From FW021-bin31 sp036278455 (GTDB lineage Bacteria > Bacteroidota > Bacteroidia > Chitinophagales > Chitinophagaceae), in assembly GCA_036278455.1 (NCBI GenBank), contig DASULB010000374.1:1-6037 (forward strand): 6,037 nucleotides of DNA. The letters run 5' to 3'. The position numbers were made by a program, and so were the translations under genes. Below, in pieces: positions 5,744 through 6,037 of the stretch; the stretch's first letter is position 1, and each line of letters opens with the position of its first letter. The notes under the pieces were generated by a model. The model did no database searches and was not told the origin of the DNA. It worked only from the letters and a program-made list of their open reading frames with translations.

Positions 5744-6037
5744 ATGAGAAAGCAACAAATCTGGCAAATATCAAATAAGATTGGTCTATTCATTGAAGCC
5801 ATTGGATTGTTAACCTGTAAAGTGGTAAAGCAGATTATTTTACCCAACAGGAAACGTAAAGGAAATATTCTGTCCAGTATTCTTTTGTTTTTTGTTTCTC
5901 TGAACGATTTATTGACAACATTCTCCTGGGGGTTTTCGATTAAGTTTATCGCTCAATGGAAACACTATGACCGTGCTGTTGTACTGGTAAGAAAATCAGT
6001 GTTTCTCATTGGATGCCTACTCTTTTTATTATCTTCC
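5744..6037 (+). CDS. Unknown protein, N-terminal part, runs off the window
   Basis: A frame starting ATG at 5744 stays open for 98 codons to the window edge. It begins MRKQQIWQISNKIGLFIEAI, has a basic patch LPNRKRKG (about 37-44), a hydrophobic run SSILLFFVSL (about 47-56), and ends with a stronger hydrophobic stretch VFLIGCLLFLLSS (86-98) preceded by VRK. I do not recognise the family. The end looks like a membrane helix or a secretion signal, so the true start could be the in-frame GTG at about 5999 (codon 86) after an A-rich AGAAAATCA, making the earlier part fortuitous. It is clearly AT-richer than bioD-ftcD. The interval 5583-5743 before it holds no gene; TACTTTTA at 5723-5730 resembles a -7 box. 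Confidence 0.35.
   Translation, partial: MRKQQIWQISNKIGLFIEAIGLLTCKVVKQIILPNRKRKGNILSSILLFFVSLNDLLTTFSWGFSIKFIAQWKHYDRAVVLVRKSVFLIGCLLFLLSS

Overview
The window looks like chromosomal DNA of a Bacteroidota bacterium, most likely close to Chitinophagaceae (inference, no database search). The reasons are A-rich leaders without Shine-Dalgarno sites, promoter -7 boxes of the TAnnTTTG type, and the flavour of the proteins. Four full-length enzyme or binding-protein genes fill 1393-5582. They are flanked by AT-richer DNA holding gene remnants on the left (1-1390) and an unfinished reading frame on the right (5744-6037).

Left part, 1-1390: this reads as a small graveyard. It opens with the tail of a RelB/ParD-like antitoxin broken by a one-base frameshift. 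An ATGA overlap leads into the first codons of a RelE/ParE-like toxin, which stops after 12 residues. Directly fused to that stub is a fragment resembling the C-terminus of an SRAP (YedK/HMCES) protein. An intact four-helix DoxX-like membrane protein follows at 556-972, with a candidate promoter and an upstream hairpin. After it come a stop-interrupted membrane-protein fragment and the decayed 3' end of a TnpB gene (IS200/IS605 group). The TnpB relic keeps a row of hairpins that looks like the 3' scaffold of an omega RNA and the element's right end.

Central minus-strand pair, 3640 to 1393: a cystathionine beta-synthase-type PLP enzyme with a C-terminal CBS-domain pair, then a BtuF-like helical-backbone metal/cobalamin-binding protein that has no signal peptide and no transporter genes beside it.

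Central plus-strand pair, 3863 to 5582: dethiobiotin synthetase (bioD, GTG start) and, 25 bp later, a stand-alone glutamate formimidoyltransferase (folate-dependent histidine breakdown). The two pairs are divergent around a 222-bp control region. In it a nearly perfect 19-bp palindrome overlaps the bioD -7 box and ends at the base before the GTG start, which suggests an operator.

No CRISPR array, rRNA or tRNA gene was seen. The least explained parts are the palindrome at bioD, the TnpB/omega-RNA relic, and the toxin-antitoxin/SRAP junction.
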